Below are positions 12,901-24,900 of a DNA stretch of 64,000 nucleotides, piece after piece; positions within the stretch are counted from its first letter, which is position 1, and each line of letters begins with the position of its first letter. The translations under genes were made by a program, and so were the position numbers. The notes under the pieces are model-generated. The model was not told where the DNA came from and did no database searches. It worked only from the letters and a program-made list of their open reading frames with translations. The stretch is from Burhinus oedicnemus (Eukaryota; Chordata; Aves; Charadriiformes; Burhinidae), in contig VFFE01007869.1 of assembly GCA_008921705.1 (NCBI GenBank), positions 202,470-266,469 on the forward strand, given 5' to 3'.

Positions 12901-15900
12901 TTTGGTGCAGTAGCACAACTGCGGGGACCCCAAAAAAGAGGCTAGTACTGTTGCTCCTCCAGTAGAGAGACTGGAAAGCAGCGGTACGGTGAGAGCCCGT
13001 GGGAGATTTGAATGCTTAAGAGAGTGCATGAGTTTTTATCAGGAGCCCAAGTCTAGGGGAAAGCACTTAAGCCTGTGTTTTCACATGAAGCAAATGCTTA
13101 AGGGCTTTGCTAGCTTGGGTGCGGTGGTTGCCGATGGCACATTGTTGTGTTCCGTGCTGCATGTACCCCCGCAGCAGCCCGGCGGAGGGATGCTCTGCTC
13201 AGGAAGGCTGGGTGACCGGCCCCCAACAGCCTTCACAGCGTAAAACCAAACCTGGTAGTGGTCTCTGTACACTCCCGTTACATTATTCTGAGCAAAATCT
13301 CATCCGAAGTGTTTCCTCCTGATTTAATGCTGTTGACATGTGTATTTTAAAACTGCAGAGTCAGCCTAATAACAAAATGAATTTCCACTGCTTCTCTTTT
13401 TTTAATGTGTATTAATGTTTTGTTGATGTTGTTTTTTTTCTCTACACTTCACAGCGTTGAGCTAACAATTCTAATTTTATTTCTAACCTGCTTGCCCTTC
13501 CTCTGGCTTTTTCCTGTCCCGATCTGTTTCCTCTGATGATGATTATTCTTCCTTTACCCACAGAGCTATAAGAAAGCTATAGATGAGGTTAGTGATATCT
13601 TTTCTCAGTGGGTCATGCCTATGCAAGGTTGACTAGTTAGCGCTTAATATCGAAGCGGGTTTTCTTGGTGCTGATGTTGAAAAAGGTGGCGATGCAATCT
13701 TGGGTCAGACGGGAGACCGAATGATTGCCTTTCGGCGTAGGGAGCCTGCCCGCGGGGAGGGGAGCGGCGCTGCCGGTGTGCTCTGCTCAGCCATGGGCTG
13801 CCTGAAACCCGCTGGCCAGACCACTTGCATGGAGGCCGTGGCAAGAAGCACCCCAACGTTCACGCGCGGAGCAGAGGGTGCTGCCGTTCTTCGGCGTATT
13901 TGAAACAGAACGAGCGAGAGTGGAGGTTTCTGGTGCCGGTGGAGGTGGTCTGGGCAGCCTGCATCGCTCGCCGCATTCTGCTCTCAGCTACAGCCCCCGG
14001 CCCCCCACTGGTTTCAGTGGGGCCATCGAGCGCCATTTGAAATGTATTTTAAGCCTAATTTGAACGAAGGCGCTTGGCAAATAAAGGAAAACAGAGCAGT
14101 GGAATACAGTGGGTAATTCATCTCATGGACCAGACCATGAGCTGTAAAGCCAGAGTCAGCGGAGGGGTCTGGGATGTTGATGGGCAATGCTAGTCTTCAT
14201 CCATCCGCTAAAAAAAAAAAAAAAAACCTAAAAAATCACAGTCCTGAATTACACCTTTTTCACCCTATGATAATATTTAAAATCTGTGTGCATTTGGTGA
14301 TGGTGTTTAAAACTGCATGTTTAAATGCTCATGGGAAGAGACTGAACATTACTGATTTAGCATTTTACTTGCCTCACACGTGCTTCGCTGTGCACACACT
14401 GCTGATACTGGTAACTGCAGGGCTGTAATGGAAAGCACTGGTATCAGCAGCCTCTCCTGCAGCCTCTTTCCTCTAAAAATAGAAGATAGGGAAGAAGGAA
14501 GATGTGCTGGTTAGTTAACTTGTTCTCTTGGGTAGAACATGAGCAATGTGTTTTGTTTAATGAGGTGCTTTGTTAAGAAAAAAGCACATAAATCAGTGTC
14601 TAAATAGAGGCAGCGTGTGTGCTAAATTCAAGTTCAATGAGCTGTATGATTTTGCAAGCCAATCTGACTTGATTCCAGCTAATATTAAATCTAAAGAAGT
14701 CTTTGTAATTAAAAGTAATTAAAGAGCACTGATACTGCTAACTTATGTATTATGTCACCCTCAGTAATAACATTTCAAACACATGTGGAACTACAGAGCA
14801 CTTTCTTTCTAGTTGTCAGATTGGTTTTGGTCCAAGAGCAACTCAGTGAAGCCGTTTAATCCTACAAAGTGCTCATTACTTAGAGAAAACGATAACATCA
14901 AAGAATTAACCATCCCGAGGCAAAGCTTTAACTAGGAAATACGAGTTATCTGATGATATTGTCTGGGAGTATTATTGCTATTATAACTTCCAAATTAGTT
15001 ATTAAAAACTAATTAAGCTGATTTTAAAAATACTTGACTACCTTCTAGTGAGGACCGAGGAAAGCTGAGAGGGTGCCCTGAAGCACTTCAGAAGTGGAAG
15101 GTGCAAAAAAGAAGTCGTTTTCAGGGTGCATCGCTGATGGAGAAGGGTTTGGTGCTAGTCCTGCCCTGCAGGAAGTCCAGCTGCGATTTTAAGACACGCT
15201 CTTAAAGTCCTTCTTAAAGTTGAGAAGGTTCTAATCCAACTCAAAGGCAAATGCTCAAAAAAGAGCATGTTTTTTACACTAAATGGAAAGCATTGTTAAG
15301 CTGTTCGGATTTTCATTGATTCTTAAGTAGGGGAAGAAACAAATCGTATCGTAGAAGCTGCTACAGCACTAATTAAAAAAATTAGTTGTCGTGACTGCAG
15401 AGTGGACTGTATTTCAATCCCAAACGTGTTGGCATCAAAAACAAACTCTTGAAATACCGCATTCTCTCTTTAATCTTGATAAAGAGCCTTTCTTTAAAGG
15501 TACAGAGAGTGTTTGGAGAGGGACGTATAATACCCATCACAGGTACCTGCAGTGAAGCAGGGATTGATCCTTTTTTAAAAAAAAAAAGCTTTTTTTGGTA
15601 TACTAGTATTTAGGGCTCTGATGCGAAGCGTTTTGATGTCTGTGGGAGTCTCTCCTCTGTGTCAGAGGCCGGGCAGGGCAGACCTGGGAGCAGAATGTGG
15701 GGCTGTTCACCGGTGGGAGCCCGCCGGGAGGTGTGGGTCACCAATAACCAAAGTACAAATTGCTTGCAAAATACTCCTGCTTCACGATTAAAAAATAAAC
15801 TGGGATTGCATCTCAGCCATAGAAGTTTTCCATTGATCTCTCCACGTGTCGACGGGATAGATTTTTAAGAGTTCCCTTTGCAACCATAATTAATATTGCC

Positions 15901-18900
15901 GTAGTCGCCCTGCTGGAACGGTAAACTGGAAATGCAGTAAATGAGAGTATGGCCGTAAGACAATTGTGGAATTTAGTCTTTTTCAATGAGTTTCTTTCTC
16001 CCTAATCCTTTATCTCTGACCGAATGCACTGATGCCTACCTCGGTCACTAATATAGGGAGAAATGGTAAGACTGACAATTGCGATGCTTTGTTCGTCATG
16101 TGCATGTCTTGTGCAACAGAGTTCTCTAACCCATTCTAATTTGAGCTCTCATGCTTTTCTGCCCTACTGCTTCCCCCTGCATTGCTATAAAAGCATGTAA
16201 GATAACAAAAAGTCTCTTTTCTACACGGTGCCTGCCATGTTCCTTGTTTTGAAATAGCAGTGTCTATTTTATATGACTGTCGGGTATGAGACCTCATCAA
16301 AGTCATGGTAAACTGAAAAATTATTACTAGGCTTTGGGACTGCTCCTATCTTTTTTTCTTGTTTCCAGGCTTTTTTTTTTTTTTTTCCTGCCCTTAGCTT
16401 GTAGGCTGCCACATTTCACATGAAGTGCTTAATGGGTCCCGCTGAGGGATTTTTTTTTATTTTTTTATTTTTTATTTTTTTGATCGTGTGGCTGACTCAG
16501 AGCTGTGACTCCAAAGTCTGGCTGAGCTGGGCACTTGTCCTCATGCTCCTCACCGCCTCTCGGCAGCCGCCCCACAGCGGAGACTCACCACGGAAGCAGC
16601 TCTTGACGTGGGGATTGCACCACTCCATGGGAGATGCTGTCATTGCTTCCTTCCCAAATGCATTTATTACAGAATAAATACAATTATGGGGGTCTCTTTG
16701 AGAAGTTGGAAAAAAGAGAAAACCCTGCAGGAGAAATTCTCCGAGCCAATCTTTGAAATGATGTTGTTTTCCAGTTTACTATGATGGTGACTGAACTTCA
16801 CCTTTTCCAACAAATATAATTTTGTCGTGTATATACATATAAGTGTGTGTATATATATGCACATACACGTTCCAAACAGAAAAAGAAGAGGTTGGCTATT
16901 GATTTTTCAGTGAGCGTAAATCAGTTTTGTTTTGTTTAATAAATGCGACATGCTACAAACATTGTCTTACGTTCGTCTCATGTTTGTAACGACTCTGTAA
17001 AGCTATTTCTTGTTGCTCGTGCTGTTAGCATTGGCTTTTGAAGAGATGTATGTGACGTCCTCCTCGCTTTAAATATAATAGCCATCGCTTTCTTTGTTTT
17101 CTTGCCCCCATCCCCTTTAGGATCTGACGGCCTTAGCCAAAGAGTTGAGGGAGCTGCGCATCGAGGAAACCAATCGCCCCCTGAAGAAGGTGACAGACTA
17201 CTCCTCCTCCAGCGAGGAGTCAGAAAGCAGCGAGGAGGAGGAGGAGGATGGGGAAAACGAGACGCATGATGGGACCGTGCCTGTCAGTGACATCCCACGG
17301 CTTATGTACGAAGCGCTTTCTTTTGGGGGGCAAGTTGTGAAAGTGCAGTGTGTCTTGGTCTGGAGGAGCAGTAGCTGTGATATGGGACACGTGCCCAAAG
17401 CACATCAGTGTTGGGTGGCTGGCACTGGGAACAGCGTCACGGTTGCAAGGGATAGTTTGCTCAGCTGGGTCTTTTTCCTGGTCCAAACTAGAGATACTTC
17501 ATGGGAAAAATGGAATTATTTACACTGCACGTGCAGTGGACTTGGACTCCAAGCTGATGGACCTGTTCCTGCTGATGAGGAAGGCAGGTTTTTCGCCAGA
17601 GTGGACACACCTGACCTCATCTGCACTTTGGTCCTGCCCACAGCGTTGGCGTGTTAAAGCTCTGCCTGCTCTTGAGCCTGGTCTTGCCCCAGATCAAGCC
17701 ATGCAGAAGCACAGGACTTGGTGGCCTGCTCAGTGCCAACTGGTAGAGCCAGGATTATAATAATCCTGAATCTCTGTCTTCGATTTTTGTCTTTGGCTCA
17801 GTCACTGTGCAGGAAGCAAAATTCGGTGGGCTAAAACATTGAAATGAGAAAGTCAGCAGACTATACCATTGCATCCCCATTATAGGTCACAGGACACTTG
17901 TGCTGTTGAGTATCTCTAGAGGAGGGAGGAGGGCAGCGTAGCTCCGACACACACAAAACAGCTGTCACCACGCAGTGAGCTCACGGAGCATCCCTACCGG
18001 GGCTTTCTGCCCGGGGCTTTGCGGCACTAGCACTGCAGGGGCGTTCCTGGGGGCTCTCCGCCTGGCAGCGAGGTCAGACTCCTGCCCCTTTGAATTTGCA
18101 GAGGAGTTGTGGGAAGGCTTTAGGCGATTATTTGCATCTTAATCAGTTCATTTCCATTCTTCCTGCTAAATGAATTATTAGTCAATATAGGTGTGCCTGG
18201 CTTCACAGTGGTGGGGCGTGGAGCGGCAGGGAAGCCCTCAGCGTGGCAAGGAGACCCAGGGGCTCCATGTTATGCAGAGCGCCGAGCTCCTCGGTTGGAG
18301 CTTCCTTCCAGCAGAAGGAGAAAAATCAGAGCTCTTGGAGTTCGTCAGAGAAAGTCAGGAGACAGAGGCATGGCCATGAATGTGCAGCAGAAGGATGGGC
18401 AGTCACGCGTGCGAGAAGGGGCCGCAGGCTGCTCGCAGAAGAGGAGTTTAATCAGGAGTGGTTAATCTGTGCTGACATCCTTCCACCAAACACCTTGCGT
18501 TTGACGCAGCACTTTTCAGTGGATAAAATATCGCACTGAATGCTTTGCAGCCAGATGTGTCGGACGACAGGCGTGGTGGTGAGATGGATGCCCCAAAAGC
18601 CACTGCCAGCCAAATGCTGCTTGCTCCATAAGGTCCTGTCCATGAATGTGCCCCAGAGACTGAACGTGAAGATGCAAACCCTTGGTGTCACAGTGAGGTG
18701 GCAGAAGCTACGTCCATATCTAAGCCTTCACGGGTACCTGCGGGCATGGCTGCACTGCTGTGTGTCTGGGGAGAAAGAAAGCGAATGCTTGGCTTTGCAC
18801 CCTTATTTCACAAAAGGAACCTTAACTCAAGTTCAGACTAGAAGTAGCTGGGCATTTTTCTATCAAAGCTTTATTGTTCCTATGTCAGTGTTTTTCATTA

Positions 18901-21900
18901 GAAACTGGGGCTGAGAAAGATCATCCCATCTTCTCCTGCACCTTCTGAGTGATCTCTGTATAACCCATTTTCAGACTTCCCTGGGCATCCTCCCTGAGCA
19001 CTGGGCTGCTCCTCATTCCAGCTCTGTCCAGGTCTCTCCTTCTGAGGGATAAACCCATCCGTCGCTTTGTGTCCCAGTGGATAGGAAGGGACCATTTACC
19101 CCTTCTACCTCTGCAGATACCTTTTCTCCATCTGAAGACTATGATGCTTCCCTTCAGCTCCCTCTCCTCTGGGCTGTGTGAGCCAGCTCTTGCCCATGTC
19201 TAGGAATTTCTTGCAGGGTGACATGGAAACTGTGCGCCGATGAAATTTGGGACCTTGGGGCTACCACAGCCATTCTTTCACTCATGGCATGGTCTCAGAA
19301 TTAACATAACCTCCTTTGTCTCTGCTTTCTTATTTCTAAAAGTGGAATAATTGTGTTATTTTCCCATCCTTTGGTGGTGTTGAAGCGCTAATGGTAGGAA
19401 GGTGTGAGCTCCTCCTGTGAAAGGTGCCACAGAAGTATGGCATGCTATTGTTTGGAGAACTTTGGTGGTGCCTGTCCAGTCGTATGTTTGAAACGATGCA
19501 GGCGAGGATCCATCATTGAGCCAGTCCCACCTTAGGGTCCCCGGGGCTCACATCTCACATTGGACCAGCAACCCTCTTGATTAACGCAGGCTTGCTTTGG
19601 CTTTTCATGCTCCCAGGCTCCCTCCTGAGCCTCTGGGCATTGACAAGTAGGTGTGCATGGGGATGACGTGTTAAAGAAGAAGTGACTTCATATTGATGGA
19701 AAGCGACCAGTCTGTATGGCTTTTAAATGCAAACTAACAGGATTTATTGGCAACATCTTCATAACACCATCGACATTTTCCAGCGCCCAGGCAGGGCTGG
19801 GTAATCCAGAGGCACTTTGTCATTTGCTTGTGGTTTCGTTTGAATTAAATTTAAGCAGCTGGTCTGCTAAGAACTTAATAAGAAAGTAACGGTGCTTGCT
19901 CACCACCTGCGACATCCACTCTCAGGCAGTCCTAAAATTTAATGCGTTTAAGAATAAATCCCAGTCTCTCTCTTGAGACAGGAGCACAGAAATAAACTCA
20001 AGGCAAAATCATGGGTTAGGGCTGTGTTTTCACCTGGAAAACAGCAGAGAGCTGCAGGACACAACTTGTACTCCTGCCCGCACCTCCTCCAAGCCCCATC
20101 CCCTCCCTTGTTGTCTTTTGTCATCGGATGCTCTGATGCACTGCTCCCTTTTCCAGGCTCGAGATGGGGAATAAAGGGAGTGAATTTTTATTTCTTTTTT
20201 TAAACTTTCTTAAGTAGAAAAAATGATGCAAGGTAGAGCGGGACTGCAAATCCTCATTACCTGTTCATCAGTGCTCCTCTTGGGGCACCTTGGGATGAGA
20301 AAGTCCCTTCTCTTTGGTCTCTGTGCTCTATCTGTAGTGTATCAACCTGACCCTGGTCTTGTATTTCTGACAACGTAAATAACTTCCCCATGCATTTAAG
20401 TGGATATATTTTCTAAGTTTTCTTCCTGTGAGATACAAAGCTTTACCCTTATTGAAATAATACCATATTAGAGGATTTTTCACCTAAAGAAATTTCTATC
20501 ATTAATGCTGTTCCATTCTGTCCTCAGACCGACAGGAATTCCTGGGAGCAATGAGCCGTACAACCTGGGAATGGTGACGACCCACGGGCTAGAGACTTCC
20601 CATGCAGATACGTTTAGCAATATTTCAAGGGAAGGGACTTTAATGGTGAGGGAGGTAAGTTGCAAAACAAATATTTCCATGGAGCATCTTCAGGAGGTTT
20701 TGCCCATGTAAGCACAGAAACTAACAGTGCTGTGTGTCCGGAACACAAAATGACTGAGTAAATTGTGCTCGTTAGCGCTCTCGTAATACAATTTACACTC
20801 GGAGCAAATGTGACAAGTGCAAATGTTTCTCAGAACTACAAACAGCAGTGAATAGTAATGTCAGGGCATGGCGGGGGAGGATGCTCGTACAAAGGACTCT
20901 GCCGTAATCCCACAATAGCTTCAGGTAACAGAAGTTATCTTCAATTCACAACATTTAGTTAATATTTTATATATTAATATAGTTACATAATATATTTATA
21001 TAGTTTATAATTTGAAACCTGGCTCAAAGTTTCCCCTCTTCTTCCCAACCTTTGCCACCGTGTAACCGTCAGAGGCATGCTGTGTTTGTAGAGCATTTGG
21101 AGGCTTTTACCAGGGGCTGGTCCTGCTCGGGGAGGTCCAAACCCTCATCCCCACCAGCCAGCCGTCCTGCGCTCGCCCAGCCCAGCCAGCTGTGGGCTGC
21201 ACTGGACATCCCGCCTGGATGCCAGCCCCTCTCCCCCGGCTTCGGCGTCACGGGGGTAAGGCTGGGGTGGGAGCAGTCCTGATGGATGGTACTGCAGGAG
21301 TGAGGCAGAGGAAGGCCGTGGAAGATCTCCTCCAGTGTTTCTCAGTTTCCTGGTTGCTGGAACATGCTGGCAATGCTGCTGGAAATGCAGGCGGGTAGCA
21401 GGTCTCCTGGTTTAGGGGGCAGGAGGCTCTGGCAGTTAGTAAAACAGGGGAGTCACTCGCCTGCTGGCATGTAGAGGAGGTGGATGGGAGAGGAAAAGGA
21501 GGGAGGAGAGTTTGGAGTCAGCAATCCTAAAGGAGGAATGTTTAAATCAAATGCAAACTAGACTTGAAGAGCGTTTTAATTCTGTTTATATGAAATATTG
21601 ACATATGAAGGGAGAAACTGAAAGTAACTTTGAAAGAGAGGAAGGAGTTGGCAAAAGAAGTCGCAGCCTGTTTGCTGCCTTCCTGCACGAGTTTTGGAGC
21701 TGGGCAGCAACGCACAGCCCACCTCACCCATCGCTGGCGTGGAGCCGTTCAGTGCAGGGATCCCTGCAGCCTCGGCATCCTTGTAGCAGGGAGGGTGATG
21801 CAGTTGAGCAGGAGAACAAGCCACTGAAATGAGCTTGGTGTTAAGCATCGCAACTGTAAAACACGTGCCACGCCAGCAGGGCCGTTGGAGAAAACAGCGA

Positions 21901-24900
21901 TGCAGAAGGGTTTGAAAGCCATGGGTGAGACAAGCAGCTGGGAAACCCCTTTGGGAGGAGGGAGCGTGGTAAGAAGCCCAAACTGCAAACTCATGCTGGG
22001 TGCTTACGCTTAGCTCCCCACCAGTGCTGTAGCCATCAGAGGACAGACTCACTGAGGTCAGTGGGCTTTGGGCTCTTTGGTGGGATGGCAAGGTGGTTGA
22101 AGGTGATGGTAACGAGTGATCAAAAGATAAATGTTGTCGGGACTGGTCAGAAACTTGGTGAGCCTGTTCAGAGGCAGTTTTCCACTAATGGGCAAGTCTC
22201 TGTAACGATCTCCTTCATGTGCTGCAGGTGGGTGGAATTCATCAAAATGCCAAATATCTCAAAATGATAAGCAGGGAAGGGAGAAACTTCCCAGCACCTG
22301 CCTTGCAGCAGGTGGTGGGGATGGAGAGGAAGGGAAGCCCCAGGGAAGCCCTGGGAACCTTGTGTGCAGAGCGAGATGCCAGTTGTTCTGCTGATGTTCT
22401 GCCGATGCTGCCGCTGTTCACTGCTGTTTTGGGTTACAGAAACATGCGACAGGGGCTGTGTTGGCATTTGCAGTCAGGCTACTCGCCGCCGTAGCTGTGC
22501 AAAGCCATTAAGGCTAACACTGATCGAGGGGTCAGATTCTGCTGTCACCGTGGCCGGTGGCCATGTGGGAGAAGAGCTGGCCATGGGGTTTGCACCCATA
22601 GTGGCAAGAGCAGAATCTGCCCTACGTTCCTTGTCTCAAAACGATGACGATCAGGCTTCTCTCGCTGTAACATGGCTAATTACTCTGTATTGACTTTGTG
22701 ATTAATCCTGTCTTTATTTCTTCGAGGGTGGGGAGTGGGTTGGTTTGCTGCTTGCCAGATTGCATGGGGATGGAAACAGCAGAGAGGGTCTTTCTCCTGT
22801 GCTTGCTCTGGGAACTGGGGGGCTGGCAACGACTTGGTTTTGTTTGGGTATTTTTCTCTTCTTTTTCTCTTCCCATACCCCGGCCCCCTTCTCTTTCTTC
22901 CTCATGCCTTGTGTCTCTGCAGACCTCTGGTGAAAAAAAGCGTTCTGGCCACGCAGCCAGCAATGGCTTTGCAGGTCACATCAATCTACCTGACCTGGTG
23001 CAGCAAAGCCACTCGCCGGCGGGCACGCCGACCGAGGCCCTGGGGCGAGTCTCCACGCATGCGCAGGACATGGACTCGGTGCCTGAAGTAGGTGGCGGGG
23101 GGCTCCTCCTTCTCCTTTGCATCGCTTTAAACAAGTATTAACATCTCTGCCTTGTAAAGGGGCTTTCCTGCTTTCCTCCCTGGCTTTTCTTGCTCTTCTC
23201 TCTCTTTGTTTCTGGTCCACGTGGGTGAGCGTAGTGGAAATACAAGGAAATCTGATGCATTATTGCTACAATGGGTCTATAGCTGATGGTAGAAATGTAT
23301 ATTAGGTCTTCTCTCAAGGCCACCAGCTGGAGTTTTGGGGGTGATAGCTTGAATGCTGCTGACTGATGTGAAAGTCCCATTTTTTTTGGCACTGGGAAAT
23401 ACAAGAAAATGGTGAGAGCCAGTGATGCCATTATCTTCAGTTGGGCCCAGGTTCCCCCTGTGTGATCTCTGATAGTTAGCGTGAGTCAAAAGGTTAGCAA
23501 AAACCAAAGCCAACAAAATTCTGGATAGTTCTTCAGACTAGCAAAAATCTGCACACCTTTAAAATTGTGTGTTTCCAGTCATGGCAAAATATTTGTCCCT
23601 GGTAGCTGTTTTACAGGGACACAATTGAACATTAATATTGTATAAGGTGTAAGAAGTCCTAGAAAGTACAAGATGTGTCAAATAAAACAAGGGAATTGGC
23701 GTTTCTTGCTTACCATCACCAGCTGTGGGAAGCAGGCACATAGTTCTGTGTTTTCCCATGAGAAATCAACCCATTTGGTGCTAAATAAGCTATTTTATTT
23801 AGTTTTTTCTTTTCATTTTGTTGGTTATACATCGAAAGTTGTGTCATCTTATTCTCTTTCATAGAACTTATGTGCTCATTTTATGGTTTACTTTTACTAG
23901 CAGTATAAAAATAAAAATTGCTTGGAATTGGGCATCGATAAAACGTAAGAACAGATGGTGTGTGACTTGGCCTCAAAGTTTTATCTGTTTCCTCATTGCC
24001 TTTAAAAGCGGTGATGAGAGAGTTGATCCTGAAAGTAACACCTTCCACGGTCATCCTGGGACTGCTTAAACGCAGGCAAGGATTGGGTTTCAATATATTC
24101 ATTTATAGAACACCAACCAAGATGATCTTTTCCACTTCTAAAACTGCATTTTTAGGGCTGACTGAGCCAGGAGTGGGTGTAAGTGGAAACTTGGGGATTT
24201 AGTTCGCAGGCTTTCAGGTGACTCATGGTGCTGAGAGCAAAAAGAAGGGAGCAAGCACAACCTCAGCCTGCGGCTTGATGGTGTCTCTGTAGGCCACCAC
24301 GGAGGTTCATAGGTGGTTGAACAGGACCTGGAGGAAGATGAGGTCTTAATATTTAAATATCGGACTTGTAAGTTATTAAAATGCCAGCTTCTTAGGAGAA
24401 TAATAGCTGTATGTGAGGCAAAGAAAAGAAATGCTTGGTGCACTGGGATGAATTCTTTGTAATGCATTTGTAAGAAAGCACCTGGCTCTCAGCTGGAAAG
24501 CATCCCTGTAAATACTGAATTTTTCTCTTCCTTGAATAGTTGGGGCTTCATGGAAAAGACATTCAGTGCAGGAAAAAAATGTGTATTTCTTGGATATGAA
24601 AGAAACACAAAGCAGCGAGTATATCTTACATGCGCACACAAATATGGCTGTACTGTGTATGTAAATGTGGTATCTGTTCCCGCAGCCTTCCCTGCCGCAG
24701 CCTATTAACTCTTTCCCTGGATCTCGGTTACCATGTACTTTTTGGAAATCCATCCCGTTTCTATGGAAACAGGCGGGCTGTCAGGGATGTGGAGACGAGA
24801 GGGAAGCGGGATGCGCGGGGCATGGATGCCAGCTCACCCAGCCAGGCACCCACCAGCCCCAAACCGACTCAGTGCCACCACAGAAAATCCCGAGGCACGA

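Larger units (their letters stand above)
13588..17120 (+). other. TNIK: TNIK intron with AT-rich, enhancer-like block
   Basis: This is a 3.5-kb intron. It contains an A17 run (14210-14226), an AT-rich unique block at about 14640-15020 with repeated TAATTA homeodomain cores, T-rich low-complexity tracts (16371-16386 and 16449-16481), and an alternating TA/TG tract (about 16829-16866). No exon-like ORF is seen. Confidence 0.7.

Noticed and set aside
17306..17657. Extension of the acidic TNIK exon past its donor
   Set aside because: The open frame continues, but the human protein continues exactly at the next exon (20528), the phase AT|A fits, and the extension is not TNIK-like.
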